Shown piece after piece: positions 32,231-39,841 of a DNA stretch of 42,519 bases; positions within the stretch are counted from its first letter, which is position 1; every line of letters starts with the position of its first letter. The position numbers and the translations under genes were made by a program. The stretch is from CAILZL01 sp050181835. GTDB taxonomy: Bacteria; Pseudomonadota; Gammaproteobacteria; Steroidobacterales; Steroidobacteraceae. The notes below the pieces were generated by a model. It did not search any database and was not told the origin of the DNA. It was given only the letters and a program-made list of their open reading frames with translations. The stretch lies in contig JBFXCU010000019.1 of the NCBI GenBank assembly GCA_050181835.1, positions 1 through 42,519 on the forward strand, read 5' to 3'.

Positions 32231-33421
32231 TTATAGTTCACGCAATCCAGTGACGATGGGCATTCTGGCAGCGCGGATGCCCGGCATGATGCCGCCAATA
32301 AATGACAACAACAAGGCATACAATAAGCCCTTACTTAGCAAGGCGGGTGTGACGGCAAACGCGAAGGTGATCTGGCTGAAGCTGGCAAAGCTGAGCGTGG
32401 AGGCGCGAATGCCATTGAAGCCAAAGTACGCAATCACACAGCCGAGTAGCCCGCCGATTAGTCCAAGTAGCAATGATTCGCTGACCACCGAGCTTACTAC
32501 TGGCCACGCACCGAAACCCAGTGCGCGTAAGGTGGCGATTTCGCGGGTGCGTGCTGACACCGCTGAGTACATGGTGTTGAGGGCACCGAAGATCGCACCC
32601 AATCCCATCAATAATCCAACGGTATAGCCCAGCGTATTAATCAAGGTGGCCAGACTCTTGGATTGTTCGGAGTAGAACTCGTATTCGCTACTCACCTTGA
32701 TGTTCAAGCGCGGATCGACGCTGAGTTCATCCTTGACTGCATTGATAACAGAGGGTGAGGGCAGGCGTAAGCGTACTGATTGATATGACGAGCCACGTCG
32801 ATACGCGCCTTGTAACACCGTCGCGTCGGTCCAGACTTCTGATTCCGACACGCTGCCACCATCTTCAAACATGCCGACCACCTGCCAATCAGTGGTGCCC
32901 CAGCGCACGGTGTTGCCAACGTTGAGTCCCGTGAATTGTAAGCTCGCACCACGGCCAACGATCACTTCAAATTTACCTGGGACAAACATGCGTCCCTGCA
33001 CCAGCTTGAAGTTGCTGCGTACCTTGGTAGCTTGATCGTGGACACCCCGAAAGGGGACGTTTGAGTCAGTGCCTGTGCTGCGCATGGGTACATCAACAAT
33101 CACGAATAGTTCTGGTGAGGCAATTGGAACGCCAGAATTTTTCACTACGCCACTGGCACTGCTGATAATTCTCGTTTGCTCTAGTGACAGCCCGCTGGAT
33201 AATTCTGCTGTCGCGCCACTGCGTACGATAATGGCGACATCTTTGGCGCCAGCCTGATCCAGCGTGACACGAAAGCCTTCGCGGATGGAAAGTACGCCAA
33301 CCAGAATTGCCACTACGCCAGCAATACCAATTACCGCGACAATAGAGCCGACCTTGCGTCCACTGATGTTGCGCAGATTGTTAATAGTTACTGAGACTAT
33401 CTGTGATAACCAGTTACTCAT
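32231..33421 (-). CDS. FtsX-type ABC transporter permease (MacB-like), second of two
   Basis: The protein has about 396 residues from ATG 33421. The topology is one N-terminal helix (VGSIVAVIGIAGVVAILVGVLSI), a periplasmic domain of about 230 residues, and three C-terminal helices around LGYTVGLLMGLGAIFGALNT, SLLLGLIGGLLGCVIAYF, and ALLSKGLLYALLLSFIGGIM. RTREIATLRALGF is the coupling-helix motif of FtsX/MacB permeases. It follows the first permease by nine bases. MacB-type systems move substrates from the periplasm by mechanotransmission rather than membrane passage. It is encoded separately from its ATPase, as in many lipoprotein or drug exporters. Confidence 0.9.
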   Translation of the reverse strand: MSNWLSQIVSVTINNLRNISGRKVGSIVAVIGIAGVVAILVGVLSIREGFRVTLDQAGAKDVAIIVRSGATAELSSGLSLEQTRIISSASGVVKNSGVPIASPELFVIVDVPMRSTGTDSNVPFRGVHDQATKVRSNFKLVQGRMFVPGKFEVIVGRGASLQFTGLNVGNTVRWGTTDWQVVGMFEDGGSVSESEVWTDATVLQGAYRRGSSYQSVRLRLPSPSVINAVKDELSVDPRLNIKVSSEYEFYSEQSKSLATLINTLGYTVGLLMGLGAIFGALNTMYSAVSARTREIATLRALGFGAWPVVSSVVSESLLLGLIGGLLGCVIAYFGFNGIRASTLSFASFSQITFAFAVTPALLSKGLLYALLLSFIGGIMPGIRAARMPIVTGLREL

Positions 33422-33430
33422 GACCACTAC

Positions 33431-34576
33431 TCAAACACGCCGTAGCGCATCAGTTATTTTCAATCGCCATGCTTGCCAACAAGGTATGGCACCGGATAAC
33501 ACGCCGAGTATCACAATACATGCCGCTGCTAATGCGAACGCCGACGCCGGGATGGTTACTATTGGCAGGTACTGTTTAAGTGACTCAGCGATGCTTTGCA
33601 CAATCAGCCAACCGACTGTCAGCCCTAGCACTCCGCCCAAGGTAGTAATGAGTAGCGATTCTGCCAGTACCAGACCGGTTACCTGCGCACTGGTGAAGCC
33701 CAGTGTTTTCATTACGCCAATTTCACTAGTACGTTCGCGTACTGATTGCGCCATGCTGTTGGCGGTGACTAGTAGCATGGTGAAAAATACTGCCACCACA
33801 ATCACCGTGACGATCGCGCTGATGTTGCCGAATTGATTGGCAAAGCCTTTTACGAAGGCTTTCTCGGTGCCGGTCTTGGTTTCCGCAGCCGAGTTGGTAA
33901 ATAGCTCATCGATCTTACTGGCGACCTGTGCCGCCTGATCCTTGTTTTTCAGACGCAACGTGACGATGCCGATTTCATCTTTCTGCTTTACACTTTCATT
34001 AAAGTAGTCGTAGTGAAAGTACATACCACTATTGTCACCATTAGTGACATCGAAGATGCCGACAATCTTCATGTCCCAGGTATTGGTGCCATCGGTCTTA
34101 AACCAGATTTGCGAGCGCATGGGTACGACATCGCCTAATTTCCAGCCGAATTTTTCAGCCAGTGTTTTGCCAACCAGTGCGCCAGTTCGTTCTCTTAGCC
34201 AGTTTTTGTACTGCTGCGGATCGAGAATCAGCTCGGGATACATGTCTTGCAAATACTCTTCCCCCAGTATCGCGAAGGTACCTACTTGGTTGCGTTCGTC
34301 TTTGTAGTAACCGCCAAACCAGTTCTGCGCGAATGCCGAGCGAACACCTTCTACCGCGCGCATCCGCTCCAGATAACTGCGCGGCAGGCTGACCGTGAAA
34401 GAAACCTTGTGCATGCTGATCAAACGATCTTGCCCAGCCAGTTCCACGCCACCCACTAGGGCATACTGCAGGGCTTGCACCAGCGAGAATAGAATAAACG
34501 CTACGGTAATCGAGGCCAGCGTCAGAATCAGTCGTGAGCGTTTGCGGCCGAGATTGGCCCAGAGCAGCGTCCACAT
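33431..34576 (-). CDS. FtsX-type ABC transporter permease, first of two
   Basis: A 381-residue permease with the same four-helix, large-periplasmic-loop layout. The first helix is LILTLASITVAFILFSLVQAL, the coupling motif is RTSEIGVMKTLGF, and the C-terminal helices include VIVVAVFFTMLLVTANSM and SLLITTLGGVLGLTVGWLIV. It begins two bases after the ATPase stop codon, so the two are coupled. Sequence differences from the second permease are large, which suggests a heterodimer in which each half has its own periplasmic surface. Confidence 0.9.
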   Translation of the reverse strand: MWTLLWANLGRKRSRLILTLASITVAFILFSLVQALQYALVGGVELAGQDRLISMHKVSFTVSLPRSYLERMRAVEGVRSAFAQNWFGGYYKDERNQVGTFAILGEEYLQDMYPELILDPQQYKNWLRERTGALVGKTLAEKFGWKLGDVVPMRSQIWFKTDGTNTWDMKIVGIFDVTNGDNSGMYFHYDYFNESVKQKDEIGIVTLRLKNKDQAAQVASKIDELFTNSAAETKTGTEKAFVKGFANQFGNISAIVTVIVVAVFFTMLLVTANSMAQSVRERTSEIGVMKTLGFTSAQVTGLVLAESLLITTLGGVLGLTVGWLIVQSIAESLKQYLPIVTIPASAFALAAACIVILGVLSGAIPCWQAWRLKITDALRRV

Positions 34577-34578
34577 GA

Positions 34579-35262
34579 TTAGCGAACCTCGCTAATTAGC
34601 TGACCCTTTTCGAGATGCAGCGTGCGTTTAGCACGCTCCGCCGCACGTGGATCATGTGTGACCATGATGATGGTCTTGCCCTGTTGCTGATTAAGCGCTT
34701 GCAACAGATCCAGTACTTCATCGCCGGCTTTGCGATCCAGATCGCCTGTGGGTTCATCGCATAACAAAAGCGTCGGATCAGAGACAATCGCCCGCGCGAT
34801 GCCAACGCGCTGTTCTTGGCCGCCTGACAGTTCGCGCGGTTTGTGATTGGCGCGATCGCTCAGTCCTACCAGTTGTAATGCGGTAGCGGCACGTTGCTTA
34901 CGCTCACTGGCGGATAGCGACGTGAGTAACAGTGGCAGTTCGACATTGCGTTGTGCGCTAAGTACCGGTAGCAGGTTGTACATCTGGAACACAAAGCCAA
35001 TGTTGGCCGCGCGCCAGCGACCGAGTGCCGCTTCGCTCAAGGTGGTGATGTTCTGTTCGGCCACCTCAATGCTGCCGGAAGTAGGGCGATCCAGACCGCC
35101 GATCAGATTAAGTAGCGTCGATTTGCCGGAACCTGATGGCCCCATCAGTGCCAGAAAGTCACCTTGCGGAATATCCAGATTCAGTTGTTGCAGGACTTCG
35201 ACGATTTCGCTGCCGCGCTGGAAGCGTTTAGTCAATTCACGAATGCGAACTAGTGTTGTCAT
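34579..35262 (-). CDS. ABC transporter ATP-binding protein (MacB/LolD group)
   Basis: The protein has 227 residues, the usual size for the group. Walker A is GPSGSGKST, the signature is LSGGQEQRVGIARAI (Glu where many relatives have Gln), Walker B is LLLCDEPTGDLD and the switch His is in VTHDPRAAERA. The Q-loop segment (FVFQMYNLLPVL) matches MacB/LolD ATPases. It powers the two FtsX-type permeases encoded immediately downstream. The 86-base gap to the upstream adaptor gene is still compatible with one operon. Confidence 0.95.
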   Translation of the reverse strand: MTTLVRIRELTKRFQRGSEIVEVLQQLNLDIPQGDFLALMGPSGSGKSTLLNLIGGLDRPTSGSIEVAEQNITTLSEAALGRWRAANIGFVFQMYNLLPVLSAQRNVELPLLLTSLSASERKQRAATALQLVGLSDRANHKPRELSGGQEQRVGIARAIVSDPTLLLCDEPTGDLDRKAGDEVLDLLQALNQQQGKTIIMVTHDPRAAERAKRTLHLEKGQLISEVR

Positions 35263-35348
35263 GATGTATCCCGAAAGAAGACCCTCGCTCCAGCCCGTTC
35301 CCGCAACCGGGAGAAGCGGTTTAAAATACTGCCGTGGCCATTACTACG

Positions 35349-36569
35349 TCACGGCTTCTTCACCGTGATCTTGCTACCGGGGTGTAGTGCCTCAGTCGGT
35401 TGCATCACCAGAGAGTCACCCGCACTAATGCCGCTGAGTATTTCAATCAGATCGCTACGTGCAGTGCCAGTGCTCACCGCAATGCGCTCCACGCTGTTGT
35501 TTACGACGAGCCATACATATTGCTTGCCATCGATAGTCACGACCGCGCTGCTGGGTACTTCAAGTACTGCACGCGATTCGTTGTTCGCTGCATCGCTGTT
35601 GTTGAGGAAACGTACCTTCACGCCCATGTCGGGCAGGATGCGTGGGTCGAGTTGATCAAAGCCAATACGTACTTTCACCGTGGCTTTTTGTCGGTCGGCG
35701 GTGGGCACAATGCTTACTACGTGACTGGGGATGGTCCATTCTGGATACGCATCCAGTACTGCTTCGGTCTGTTGATCGTCAGCGACGCGATTGATGAATG
35801 ACTCATTCACGTCCACTTCAATCTCGCGTGAATCCATATCCACAATAGTGGCGATGCCGGTACGAGTGAAGCCACCGCCCGCTGAGATTGGCGAGACCAT
35901 TTCGCCGGGCTGTGCGTCTTTGGAAATGACTACGCCAGCAAACGGTGCGCGCACGGTAAGATCGCTGATGTTCTGTTGTTGCACGCGCACGGTGGAGTCG
36001 GCCACGTTTACTTCACTTTGCAGCGCGTCCAACTGTGCTTGCAATGCGGCTACCGACGACTGTGCCGTATCGAGATCCGCTTCGCTGATCATTTTTTCTG
36101 CACGTAACTGTTCAGCACGCCTGGCGTTTCGCTTGGCCTCAGCGAGACGTACTTGCACCTGCGCCAATTGTGCGCGTGTGGCGCTAGCCTGCTGCTGCGC
36201 CAGATCCAGTTGTCGTAGCGTGGTGCTGGTGTCCAGGGTGGCGAGTACTTGGTTTTCCTTTACGCTCATACCTTCTTCAATCAACACTTCTTGCACCTTG
36301 CCGGTTACTTTGGCCGACACAGTCGCTTGGCGCCGTGCCACTACATATCCTGAGGCATCCAATACCGTCGTCGGACCGCTGCTACGAGTAGTGGTGGCTG
36401 CGACCAGCTCCACCTCGATGGCTTTGGTGCTGCCAAGCCACCACCATGTGGTACCCAGCACTACGATCACTATCGCAGCGTAAGCGATGTACTTGCTAGT
36501 TGGCCTGGTAGGTGGCACTGGGTTGCGTTCAATGCGTAGACTGTCGAGAGCGTTTTGATCCAGAGCCAT
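35349..36569 (-). CDS. periplasmic adaptor (HlyD/MacA-like membrane fusion protein)
   Basis: The protein has about 406 residues from ATG 36569; the frame is open a further 36 codons upstream, but that part does not look like protein. One membrane helix (YIAYAAIVIVVLGTTWWW) anchors it. Next come the first half of the lipoyl/barrel-sandwich domain (GYVVARRQATVSAKVTGKV and VKENQVLATLD), an alpha-helical hairpin rich in Ala/Gln/Arg (LDLAQQQASATRAQLAQVQV), and the second half (IVRAPF-like DLTVRAPFAGVVISKDA). Beta-barrel and membrane-proximal domains follow. It would link the ABC pump to an outer-membrane channel. It shares an operon with the ATPase and both permeases. Confidence 0.9.
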   Translation of the reverse strand: MALDQNALDSLRIERNPVPPTRPTSKYIAYAAIVIVVLGTTWWWLGSTKAIEVELVAATTTRSSGPTTVLDASGYVVARRQATVSAKVTGKVQEVLIEEGMSVKENQVLATLDTSTTLRQLDLAQQQASATRAQLAQVQVRLAEAKRNARRAEQLRAEKMISEADLDTAQSSVAALQAQLDALQSEVNVADSTVRVQQQNISDLTVRAPFAGVVISKDAQPGEMVSPISAGGGFTRTGIATIVDMDSREIEVDVNESFINRVADDQQTEAVLDAYPEWTIPSHVVSIVPTADRQKATVKVRIGFDQLDPRILPDMGVKVRFLNNSDAANNESRAVLEVPSSAVVTIDGKQYVWLVVNNSVERIAVSTGTARSDLIEILSGISAGDSLVMQPTEALHPGSKITVKKP

Positions 36570-36673
36570 ATTGCTTATGCCGGTAAAGTGAAATTGCCCT
36601 GCCGGAAAAGAGGGCGCGCAAAGCTCAAGCCTAACCGATCTGTGAAAGCTACAACACTCAGTATTGTTTCTGA

Positions 36674-37714
36674 TCAACCATGCAATTGTGAAAATGCTGC
36701 TCGCATATAGGTTAGTAGTTCCGGAGTGATGAGTGATCCGGTTAACAGGCCGGGCTCCTGCTCATGCGCAGCCCGTATTTTCACCTGAGTGTCTGGGTTG
36801 TTCCCTGTATAGGAGCGAAACAGATCCAGCCACTGATGTGCCAGCTTTTTTGCCTCGAGCGCATTTGCTGGTACACCGTCTTGCATCGCAGCGTATACCG
36901 CCGCGATCAGCTGCGGCCATTCGCTTACTCGCTTGCCATAGTTCTGTTTCACAAACGTGAATTCACCGGGCGTCAGATATTTTTCATAGATGTCGAGCTT
37001 GTCGTGAATCGACGCTTGCTGGACGTAGTGGATAACCTGTGGGGTTATTCCCGTCTGGTTCTGCATCGCTGGTTCTTTGAAGTGCATATCTGTGAGCTTG
37101 GTCAGTAAGCGCGGATCGCTGGCGATGTCCTGTTCCACGCGCGTAAACCATTGTCGTGCGACATCGCGTGCGCGCGGGTCATCTGTAGGCGTCTGACTGT
37201 CCATCAATGCACGCACGGTGGCGACTAGCGTAGCCCAAGCAGCATCACGGACACTGTCGGGCCGATGAAAAGGTAGTCGTTGTAGTTCATCAGGAGTGAA
37301 ATATTTATCGTACATGTTCATTAACTCTAATGTTTTTAGCCAGTCGTTAACATCCGGCTCATCGCCGCGTTCCAGCTCAGCTTGTAGTTGTCCTAGTCGG
37401 GTCTGTAGTTGCGTTGCGTGTTCGATTTGCTGCGCCAGCTGTTGGCGTTGTCGTGCGATCAGCACTGGTAAACGAGTTTGTGGTTGATCCAACGCTAGGC
37501 CTATCTCCGCTAAGGACAGCCCTAGACGTTGCAAGGTTTGCACCTGATGTAAGCGCGCAATGTCTTCGTGGTTGTAAAGGCGATAGCCCGCCGCAGAACG
37601 TGCCGAAGGCCGCAACAGGCCCACCCTGTCGTAGTGGTGCAGGCTGCGCACAGTCAATCCAGCGCGTCGGGCCAGTTCACCGATTTTCAGCAAGGGCGTT
37701 GAGTTGTTTTCCAT
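36674..37714 (-). CDS. MerR-family regulator with two TipAS-like sensor domains
   Basis: The protein has 346 residues. The MerR winged helix covers about 8-78 (KIGELARRAGLTVRSLHHYD, RLYNHEDIARLHQV), followed by a coiled-coil dimerisation helix (about 80-118, Gln/Leu-rich). Two tandem helical domains follow at about 135-225 and 233-340. They share MYDKYFTPDELQ / IYEKYLTPGEFT starts and an RxxAxxW or KKLAHQW helix, typical of TipAS domains that bind antimicrobial peptides. Single TipAS copies are usual; two in one protein is less common. The gene sits upstream of the efflux operon on the same strand and probably activates it in response to a toxic compound. Confidence 0.88.
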   Translation of the reverse strand: MENNSTPLLKIGELARRAGLTVRSLHHYDRVGLLRPSARSAAGYRLYNHEDIARLHQVQTLQRLGLSLAEIGLALDQPQTRLPVLIARQRQQLAQQIEHATQLQTRLGQLQAELERGDEPDVNDWLKTLELMNMYDKYFTPDELQRLPFHRPDSVRDAAWATLVATVRALMDSQTPTDDPRARDVARQWFTRVEQDIASDPRLLTKLTDMHFKEPAMQNQTGITPQVIHYVQQASIHDKLDIYEKYLTPGEFTFVKQNYGKRVSEWPQLIAAVYAAMQDGVPANALEAKKLAHQWLDLFRSYTGNNPDTQVKIRAAHEQEPGLLTGSLITPELLTYMRAAFSQLHG

Positions 37715-37722
37715 GGATTAAT

Positions 37723-37753
37723 AGCTTAAAGGCTGACGTTACGTCATGGTCAA
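37723..37753 (-). promoter_or_regulatory. predicted MerR-type promoter with 19-bp spacer
   Basis: On the minus strand TTGACC (37753-37748) and TAAGCT (37728-37723) are separated by 19 bases, the long spacer typical of MerR-regulated promoters. The spacer contains the perfect dyad TGACGT-T-ACGTCA (37734-37746). Predicted transcription would begin near 37716, almost at the ATG 37714, so the mRNA would be nearly leaderless, which is a reason for caution. Confidence 0.45.
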
Positions 37754-37791
37754 TGGCTGTTGCCTACAAAATTTGGCTTGCTCTGCCGTGG

Positions 37792-37822
37792 TTGATTAGC
37801 TACAGTTCCGTCATCTTATATA
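37792..37822 (+). promoter_or_regulatory. predicted sigma70-type promoter of the sahR-metF operon
   Basis: TTGATT (37792-37797) is followed, after 19 bases, by TATATA (37817-37822). The -10 match is good and the spacer is slightly long. It lies just upstream of the palindrome at 37828, which would cover the transcription start region. Confidence 0.45.
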
Positions 37823-37827
37823 AAGGT

Positions 37828-37843
37828 TTCGTTATATAACGAA
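37828..37843 (+). promoter_or_regulatory. 16-bp perfect palindrome, candidate SahR-type operator
   Basis: TTCGTTATATAACGAA reads the same on both strands. It lies five bases after the predicted -10 and nine bases before the GTG start at 37852, where a bound repressor would block transcription. Autoregulation by the ArsR-fold protein encoded next is the expected arrangement. The sequence is typical in form (AT-rich core, CGTTAT/ATAACG arms), but I have no binding motif to compare against. Confidence 0.6.
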
Positions 37844-37851
37844 TAACGTAA

Positions 37852-38763
37852 GTGAGTGGTTCGATCCTCAAATTTATCCCCGCCATCGAGCTGCTCCGGG
37901 CGCTGGCTGAACCGACTCGTTGTCGGTTGCTAGCGTTGCTACGTCACGGCGAGCTAACGGTAGGGGAGATTGCTGAGGTGTTGGGGCAGAGCCAGCCACG
38001 TATCTCGCGACATTTGAAGGTGCTGTGCGAGGTTGTAGCGCTGGAGCGTTTTCGTGAAGAGCAGCGAATTTATTACCGTCTGACTAGTGACGAGCAGGCT
38101 TCGGCGTTGGTGCTGCAGGTGCTGCAGCATATTGATACCGCTGATGTGGCATTCAAGGTAGATCTGGAGCAGTTGAGTTTGGTGCTCGACAAACGTGTAC
38201 GCCACGCGACGGCGGGCTGGGAAATGCTGCGCCGCGCTGCGGAATCCACCTATGGTGATAAACAGTTGGTCAGCGCCGTGCTTAAGGAAGTCGGCAGTGA
38301 GTCGCTGGGTGAGTTGCTGGACGTGGGTACCGGTAGCGGCAGCATGCTACGGGTGCTGGGTGAGCGTGCGCAGCATGCCGTGGGTCTGGATCTGTCTACC
38401 CAGGCGCTGCGCGTGGCGCGATCCAAGGTGCATGGTGCGGGCTTGAACCACTGCGTGTTCAAACGTGGTGATATGTATGCTTTGCCATTTGCTACCGATA
38501 GCTTTGACACGGTGAGTTTTGATCACGTGTTATCCGTTGCCGAACAACCGGGCCAAGCACTGCGCGAAGCGGTTCGCGTACTAAAGCCAAAAGGTCGAGT
38601 AATTATTGTTGAAGACCAACAGCGGTTACAGAGTGCAGCCGAAGACAAACCTCAAATTGCACTACGCCATTGGCTGGAACGTGCCGGACTGCACTGCGAC
38701 AAACTCAAGCCGCTACGCAATGGTGAGCGGAAATTATTGTTGGGGTTGGGGCATCTATTGTGA
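37852..38763 (+). CDS. ArsR-family regulator with methyltransferase-fold sensor domain (SahR-like)
   Basis: A 303-residue fusion. The N-terminal ArsR winged helix (about 8-85) includes LRALAEPTRCRLLALL, LTVGEIAEVLGQSQPRISRH and RIYYRL. A linker of about 60 residues leads to a SAM-methyltransferase fold from about 145, with motif I LLDVGTGSGSML, VGLDLSTQAL, GDMYALPFATDSFD and VLKPKGRVIIVED. This matches the SahR group of regulators, in which the methyltransferase-like domain senses S-adenosylhomocysteine and derepresses SAM-cycle genes. metF starts 63 bases downstream and metH follows, which strongly supports the role. GTG 37852 gives a complete domain. It could retain methyltransferase activity, which cannot be judged here. 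Confidence 0.85.
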   Translation: MSGSILKFIPAIELLRALAEPTRCRLLALLRHGELTVGEIAEVLGQSQPRISRHLKVLCEVVALERFREEQRIYYRLTSDEQASALVLQVLQHIDTADVAFKVDLEQLSLVLDKRVRHATAGWEMLRRAAESTYGDKQLVSAVLKEVGSESLGELLDVGTGSGSMLRVLGERAQHAVGLDLSTQALRVARSKVHGAGLNHCVFKRGDMYALPFATDSFDTVSFDHVLSVAEQPGQALREAVRVLKPKGRVIIVEDQQRLQSAAEDKPQIALRHWLERAGLHCDKLKPLRNGERKLLLGLGHLL

Positions 38764-38826
38764 ATATGTTTGTTACGTAAGCTTGTTGCTGATGGTTCGT
38801 AGGTAAGTTTTTAATTGCAGGAAATT

Positions 38827-39720
38827 ATGTCAGTAGAAACCCATAAAGAGCGCATTGTCACCGCGCTGGATAACATCACCGCACCAGTGCAGGTGTCGTT
38901 TGAATTTTTTCCACCTAACGACGTCAAGATGGAAGAAACGCTGTGGTCGTCAGTGCAACGTCTGGCGCCGTTAAAACCACGCTTCGTGTCGGTGACTTAC
39001 GGCGCTGATGGCTCAACGCGTGAGCGTACGCACAATATTGTTACGCGTATTATCGAGGAAACACCGCTGACGGCTGTGCCGCATTTAACCTGCATTAATG
39101 CCAGTCGTGATGAGGTGTTGGCTGTGGCCAGCAGTTACTGGTCCAAAGGCATTCGACACTTGGTGGCGTTGCGCGGTGATCCAGCCCCGGGTACAAAATT
39201 TGCTGCGCGTCCCGATGGTTTTGCCTATGCGGTTGATCTGGTAAAGGGCTTGAAACAAGTGGGCGACTTCGAGTTATCCGTGGCGGCATATCCTGAGTCG
39301 CATCCTGAAGCGCCTAGTACGCAGTTTGATCTGGATTATCTGAAGGCCAAGATTGATGCGGGTGCAACTCGAGCCATTACTCAATTCTTTTTCGATACCG
39401 ACACCTATTTACGTTTTCGTGACAAGTGCGTCAAGGCGGGTATCACCGCGAGTATCGTGCCCGGTATCTTGCCGATCACGCGCTTTCCGCAAATGCAGCG
39501 CTTTGCGCAGCGTTGTGGGACGGCGGTGCCAATCTCATTGGCAGAACGCTTCGCGGGTCTGGATGACGATGTCTCTACACACCAGATGATTTCTTTTTCC
39601 TTTGCGATTGAACAAGTGCAAAAGCTGCAATCACATGGCATCAATGAGTTTCATTTTTATACATTGAATCGCTCTGAACTCACCTTTGCGATTTGTCATG
39701 CGCTGGGAATTCGTCCCTAG
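38827..39720 (+). CDS. metF: 5,10-methylenetetrahydrofolate reductase
   Basis: MetF reduces 5,10-methylene-THF to 5-methyl-THF with NAD(P)H via FAD, supplying methyl groups to MetH. The 297-residue protein shows the TIM-barrel family marks: the catalytic Glu in VSFEFFPP, FVSVTYGADGSTRERT, the FAD-binding Asp in LVALRGDPAPG, TQFFFDTDTYLRF, and the IVPGILPITRFPQMQRF strand. ATG 38827 has AGGA five bases upstream; the earlier TTG four codons before is unlikely. It lies between the SahR-like regulator and metH on one strand, so the three probably form a methionine-cycle operon. Confidence 0.97.
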   Translation: MSVETHKERIVTALDNITAPVQVSFEFFPPNDVKMEETLWSSVQRLAPLKPRFVSVTYGADGSTRERTHNIVTRIIEETPLTAVPHLTCINASRDEVLAVASSYWSKGIRHLVALRGDPAPGTKFAARPDGFAYAVDLVKGLKQVGDFELSVAAYPESHPEAPSTQFDLDYLKAKIDAGATRAITQFFFDTDTYLRFRDKCVKAGITASIVPGILPITRFPQMQRFAQRCGTAVPISLAERFAGLDDDVSTHQMISFSFAIEQVQKLQSHGINEFHFYTLNRSELTFAICHALGIRP

Positions 39721-39797
39721 GATTTAGAACGTAGGGTGGGCGAAGTTGGCGTAGCCATTCTATTGTCGATTTTGAAAAACTGCTGATATAAAGATGT

Positions 39798-39819
39798 TGG
39801 GCTGCCGAGACTAAGCCCA
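39798..39819. promoter_or_regulatory. short hairpin upstream of metH
   Basis: TGGGCT and AGCCCA pair over a 10-base loop, 22 bases before the metH ATG. It could influence translation of metH or be chance. I saw no SAM or cobalamin riboswitch architecture in the 121-base metF-metH gap. Confidence 0.3.
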
Positions 39820-39841
39820 GCTTATGAGAGACAGATTAGAT

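Noticed and set aside
33264..33836. 190-residue forward frame opposite the permease genes
   Set aside because: It is rich in Thr/Ile/Met and lies antisense to two well-supported permeases with strong motifs, so it is a shadow.
35791..36483. 230-residue forward frame opposite the adaptor gene
   Set aside because: Ser/Cys/Ala-rich translation of the antisense strand; the adaptor on the minus strand has clear domain order.
39721..39841. SAM or cobalamin riboswitch ahead of metH
   Set aside because: The gap is only 121 bases with one short hairpin and no conserved B12-box or SAM-I core that I could find.
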